Program-made: the position numbers and the translations under genes
The notes under the pieces: generated by a model
Told to the model about the DNA's origin: nothing
What the model saw: the letters and a program-made list of their open reading frames with translations, nothing else
The model's database searches: none
NCBI RefSeq assembly: GCF_003344885.1
Contig: NZ_CP031155.1
Span: 2,559,327-2,623,326, forward strand
Direction of reading: 5' to 3'
Origin: Altererythrobacter sp. ZODW24
GTDB lineage: Bacteria; Pseudomonadota; Alphaproteobacteria; Sphingomonadales; Sphingomonadaceae
DNA length: 64,000 nucleotides
Part shown: piece by piece, positions 61,092-64,000 of the stretch
Layout: each line of letters begins with the position of its first letter
Numbering within the stretch: position 1 is the first letter of the stretch

Positions 61092-62030
61092 TCACTTCGC
61101 AGCGCGAGCGCGAATTTGATTCATCGTGGCCAAGCTCGCACGTGCTCTGGCTTCACCCTGCACGGCCGAATAGGATAGTTTGTACATAGGCGCCGCCGTC
61201 TCATATAATGCGATAGCGGTTTCATAGCTGCCGATACGCTCTGCACACAGCGCGGCATTGTAGATTGTCGAGCGTGCCCCCGGCACATTTGCATGGATCT
61301 CATTGAACGCGGCGCAGGCTGCATCTTGGTCTTTCTTGGTTAGCTTGATCGCTGCCTTGAAGGCCTTGGTATATTGCTTAGGGATGCCCGAACGACGCTC
61401 TTGCACACTGATACGCGAACTGAACTCGCGCGGCGCCATGTCAGCGCGGACTGCTGTTGCAACTCGGCTGATAAGCTCTTGTGCCAAGTTCTGTTGATCG
61501 GATGTCGATGTTTTATCAGGACAGAATGTGATCTCGTTGGATTCGTTCTTCTGAGTTGAGTAAATCACCCTGCCAGTTTCAGTCGACGTCAGCCTAACTG
61601 ATGCACTCAGAATAACAGCCTTCTTGATGCAGAGGATTTTGCTAGGCTGAGAAGCGATGCATTTGTCGTTGGCATCAAACTCAAGGCATTTGGTTCTGGG
61701 CTGATATTCCTCATATTCGTTTTTCGCGATCCGAGCAGAACCAGTCATGGCGGCTTCGGCATATCCGTTGCCAGACAAAATCTCGAAATACGGTTGCCCG
61801 CCAATATTGGCCTTGCGGAGCTCACGCTCGACCGCAAAACTCAATTCAGCGCCTTCCGGACCAACGAATTCGTCGATGCCGATTGAGTTCACATTTGCCG
61901 CATCTGAATTGCCCGCTGGTGCCCTGCTTTCAATTGTTAGAGATTCGGCGGATGCCGTTCCGCTTGCCATGGCCGCCACCAAGAGTCCGGCTGAGAATAA
62001 TATGCTCTTCGAACTCGAAAATAGTGCCAT
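61092..62030 (-). CDS. Exported CsgG-like/TPR-like protein of unknown function
   Basis: A 312-aa exported protein with a signal peptide (about 1-28, ILFSAGLLVAAMASGTASAE). The N-terminal half (IGIDEFVGPEGAELSFAVER, then SARIAKNEYEEYQPRTK, LTSTETGRVIYSTQKNESN) recalls the CsgG-type alpha/beta domain, including the conserved tTG-G turn. The C-terminal 90 residues (FNEIHANVPGARSTIYNAAL, then AERIGSYETAIALYE) look like TPR helices. These are fold-level guesses. Several cysteines suggest disulfides. It sits between the phospholipase-like and lipoxygenase genes, on the same strand with short gaps. The ATG at 62030 has GGGGA upstream. Confidence 0.6.
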   Translation of the reverse strand: MALFSSSKSILFSAGLLVAAMASGTASAESLTIESRAPAGNSDAANVNSIGIDEFVGPEGAELSFAVERELRKANIGGQPYFEILSGNGYAEAAMTGSARIAKNEYEEYQPRTKCLEFDANDKCIASQPSKILCIKKAVILSASVRLTSTETGRVIYSTQKNESNEITFCPDKTSTSDQQNLAQELISRVATAVRADMAPREFSSRISVQERRSGIPKQYTKAFKAAIKLTKKDQDAACAAFNEIHANVPGARSTIYNAALCAERIGSYETAIALYETAAPMYKLSYSAVQGEARARASLATMNQIRARAAK

Positions 62031-62083
62031 CAGTAAAGTCCCCAAAATACGAAAATATGTTTCAAATGAACTAGTTAAACCGC

Positions 62084-63100
62084 TCAACAGTCGCGCTTCG
62101 GCTTGTCATGCGTGATCGCACAAATCATCTTCTCGCCTCGTTCCGCGCCATATTCGGTAACGAGCGCCTCGCGGAACGTGACCCATTTGTCGGAGCTATC
62201 TTCGATTGCGGCTTCGACTGCATGACGAAAATTCTCGTTCATGGCACCGCGCTGGGAAGTGCCCTTACCGATTTCCTCGCCAATCTCACCGACGTCCTTG
62301 TGAACGTTGGCGTGTCTGACCCGGTGATCGCCTGCTTCGTTATAAAGACAGCCTCTTTCCTCATCCAGAAAGGACACGTTGTCGAAGCAGCCTGATATCA
62401 GGCCGGCGGGGAAGGCCGGGTTTGCAACGCGAAGGTCGAGCCAAGGCGCGGCGCCGCGATTGCCCAAGCCTGGCGGGTTCTTGGCGGTAACCGGTAAATT
62501 TAAGTTGGGTTGGTCGACCCAATTGCTGTGGGAATAGAAATCCTGAGAAGCGTGCAAGATACGCCCGAAATGGGCCAGAATATTACATTTGGCGCGCCCA
62601 TGTTGGCTACCGCCGTAGATGCAGCCAAAACTCATCGAAACCTGGCGCGAACGGAACTCGCCTTTGCCATTCAGAAGTTTTGCGGCATCCGAAATTGCGT
62701 GAGCCAGATTGTCTGCCATATAGTTGCGGCATTCCTCCAACGTTGTTTGGGCTTCTTCCCGTGAGCGAGGATAGCCTGAGACGTCGTAGTAATCGCCGCC
62801 GCTACAATGGGCGAATGAGGTGAGCATGCCGCGGCCACGGTCGGGCGCGCCCACAGCGCCGAAATCACCTTTCTTGCCTGCAAGACTATCGAGAGTGTTT
62901 TTCTCGAAGCAAGTTCCGATTGCGGACTGCTCATCGCAGGACAGCGCCTGCCGTGTTATCCGAGCGTGTTCTGAATTTTGGCCTCCACCATTGATGGTGC
63001 CAAATGCCTCGACGGCCGGGGCGTTGGTGACTGTGATCGCAAAAATTGCGGCGACAATGGCTGTGGCTTTCAAGCCGGACGGCGCGTGCAACTTTATCAT
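62084..63100 (-). CDS. Secreted HET-C/zinc phospholipase C-like protein
   Basis: A 338-aa exported, cysteine-rich protein. The signal peptide is about residues 1-32 (AIVAAIFAITVTNAPAVEAF). The zinc phospholipase C/S1-P1 nuclease-type pattern is visible: early His in SEHARITR, then AHFGRILHASQDFYSHSNWV (177-195), and a late HANVHKD where HxxxNKD is expected in HET-C proteins. Metal-binding His and Asp are conserved. At least nine cysteines lie in the mature part. Hydrolysis of phospholipid is inferred, not shown. It is the first gene of the operon with the CsgG-like and lipoxygenase genes, with AGGGGGA before the ATG at 63100. Confidence 0.7.
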   Translation of the reverse strand: MIKLHAPSGLKATAIVAAIFAITVTNAPAVEAFGTINGGGQNSEHARITRQALSCDEQSAIGTCFEKNTLDSLAGKKGDFGAVGAPDRGRGMLTSFAHCSGGDYYDVSGYPRSREEAQTTLEECRNYMADNLAHAISDAAKLLNGKGEFRSRQVSMSFGCIYGGSQHGRAKCNILAHFGRILHASQDFYSHSNWVDQPNLNLPVTAKNPPGLGNRGAAPWLDLRVANPAFPAGLISGCFDNVSFLDEERGCLYNEAGDHRVRHANVHKDVGEIGEEIGKGTSQRGAMNENFRHAVEAAIEDSSDKWVTFREALVTEYGAERGEKMICAITHDKPKRDC

Positions 63101-63285
63101 CAATGTCCCCCTGAGCAACGCGGTAGCCCGGCGCAACGAAGATGTATCCTCCTTTTTTGAAACATTCGCATCCACAGCTTCCTGCGGACTACCATTGCGG
63201 GCAGGGCGGGCGGTTCCCATATTGATGGCCAAGCAAGTGCCGCGCCTGAAGTTGCAGCGGCTCAGACAGATATGGACTGCACCAA

Positions 63286-64000
63286 ATGAAACTCTTCCCT
63301 CTCCTTCCCTTGCGCGACATCGTTGTGTTTCCCGGCATGGTTGTCCCGCTTTTTGTAGGGCGTGATAAATCCGTGGCGGCGCTAGAGGCGGCGATGGAAG
63401 GCGATAAGGACATCTTCCTGCTCGCTCAGCTTGATCCGGGCTGCGATGATCCGGAGCGTGACGATCTGTATGATGTGGGCGTGGTCGCACAGGTGCTGCA
63501 GCTGCTGAAATTGCCGGACGGCACGGTCCGTGTGCTGGTCGAAGGCACGGCGCGCGCCAACCTAGAAACGCTTCGGGTAGAGGGGCGCGAAGAAGGTGGG
63601 TTTGTCGTTGCGCAGGTCGACATGCCGGAAGATGAAACTGCTGCTGGTAGTGAAGTCACCGCAATGATGCGCACGGTTGTCGATCAGTTTGGTGAATATG
63701 CGAAGCTCAACAAGAAGCTCGGCGATGACGCCGTTGCCGACCTTGGCGATATGGATGATGCGGGTCAGCTAGCCGACGCTATTGCCGCATCAATCAGCAC
63801 CAAGGTTTCCGATAAGCAGGCGCTTCTGTCCGAAAGCGATCCGCTCAAGCGGCTCGAGATGGTTTACTCCTTCATGGAGGGTGAGCTGTCCGTCCTGCAG
63901 GTCGAGCGTAAGATCCGCGGCCGCGTGAAGCGCCAGATGGAAAAGACGCAGAAGGATTATTACCTCAACGAACAGATGAAGGCGATCCAGTCCGAGCTCG
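63286..64000 (+). CDS. lon: ATP-dependent protease Lon, N-terminal part (3' truncated by window edge)
   Basis: The first 238 codons of Lon, the AAA+ serine protease that degrades damaged and regulatory proteins. MKLFPLLPLRDIVVFPGMVV is the classic start of the LAN substrate-binding domain, followed by VGRDKSVAALEAAM and the helical bundle with KRQMEKTQKDYYLNEQMKAI at the window end. The ATPase and protease domains lie beyond. It is divergent from the phospholipase-like gene across 185 bases; no clear heat-shock promoter was identified. Confidence 0.97.
   Translation, partial: MKLFPLLPLRDIVVFPGMVVPLFVGRDKSVAALEAAMEGDKDIFLLAQLDPGCDDPERDDLYDVGVVAQVLQLLKLPDGTVRVLVEGTARANLETLRVEGREEGGFVVAQVDMPEDETAAGSEVTAMMRTVVDQFGEYAKLNKKLGDDAVADLGDMDDAGQLADAIAASISTKVSDKQALLSESDPLKRLEMVYSFMEGELSVLQVERKIRGRVKRQMEKTQKDYYLNEQMKAIQSEL

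Overview
The window is an ordinary chromosomal segment of an alphaproteobacterium. Gene content and order (aroQ-accB-accC, rpmF-plsX-fabH-ihfA-merR, yajC-secD-secF, dnaX-ybaB, class I lysyl-tRNA synthetase, NDUFS4-type complex I subunit, SIMPL, PepSY and DUF6456 proteins) and protein style point to Sphingomonadales, most likely Erythrobacteraceae. This is inference from gene content; no rRNA is present to settle it. I see no insertion sequence, integrase, CRISPR array or replication origin.

Layout. 1-4.4 kb: 3' end of cysS, a hydroxyacid dehydrogenase, a small-gene pair divergent from an S24/LexA-like repressor, a glyoxalase-II-like hydrolase and an OmpW-like porin. 4.4-9.8 kb: MAPEG protein, the rpmF-plsX-fabH-ihfA-merR cluster and an aldehyde dehydrogenase. 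9.8-15.5 kb (minus): GGDEF-EAL protein, SixA-like phosphatase and DinG-like helicase. 15.5-21.8 kb: small secreted and TM2 proteins, lysK behind a possible attenuator, a 2OG-Fe(II) oxygenase, cytochrome b561, an extremely arginine-rich RcnB-like protein and a PNPOx-fold protein. 21.8-23.5 kb: a small accessory-looking patch holding an unrecognised gene between two 31-nt palindromes. 23.5-29.7 kb: ettA, M28 peptidase, two bacterial PH-domain proteins and a class II aldolase. 29.8-39 kb: three tRNAs, WalW-type deacetylase, histidine kinase, Lrp regulator, CaCA exchanger, accC/accB/aroQ, an orphan GTA-type holin and a dienoyl-CoA-reductase-like SDR. 39-51.3 kb: Sec translocase genes, glycosyltransferase, regulators, ABC-F protein, SIMPL, and a PepSY/response regulator/kinase set. 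51.3-58.5 kb: chorismate mutase, polyprenyl synthase, membrane protein plus XRE repressor, hrpB, NDUFS4-like, SRP RNA, dnaX and ybaB. 58.5-63.1 kb: a START-like protein, then a convergent exported-protein operon; 63.3 kb to the end is the start of lon.

The most unusual part is the minus-strand operon 63100-59128. It encodes a secreted HET-C/zinc-phospholipase-C-like protein, an exported CsgG-like/TPR-like protein, and a Tat-exported lipoxygenase with the complete His/His/His/Asn iron-ligand set. Lipoxygenases are sparsely distributed in bacteria, and the pairing with a phospholipase-like partner suggests an extracytoplasmic system acting on host or prey lipids, or an oxylipin-producing system. 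Second-tier observations are the twin operators in front of the membrane-protein/XRE pair (52.7 kb), the mutually exclusive hairpins ahead of lysK (16.8 kb) and the palindrome-flanked unknown gene (22.3-23.4 kb).
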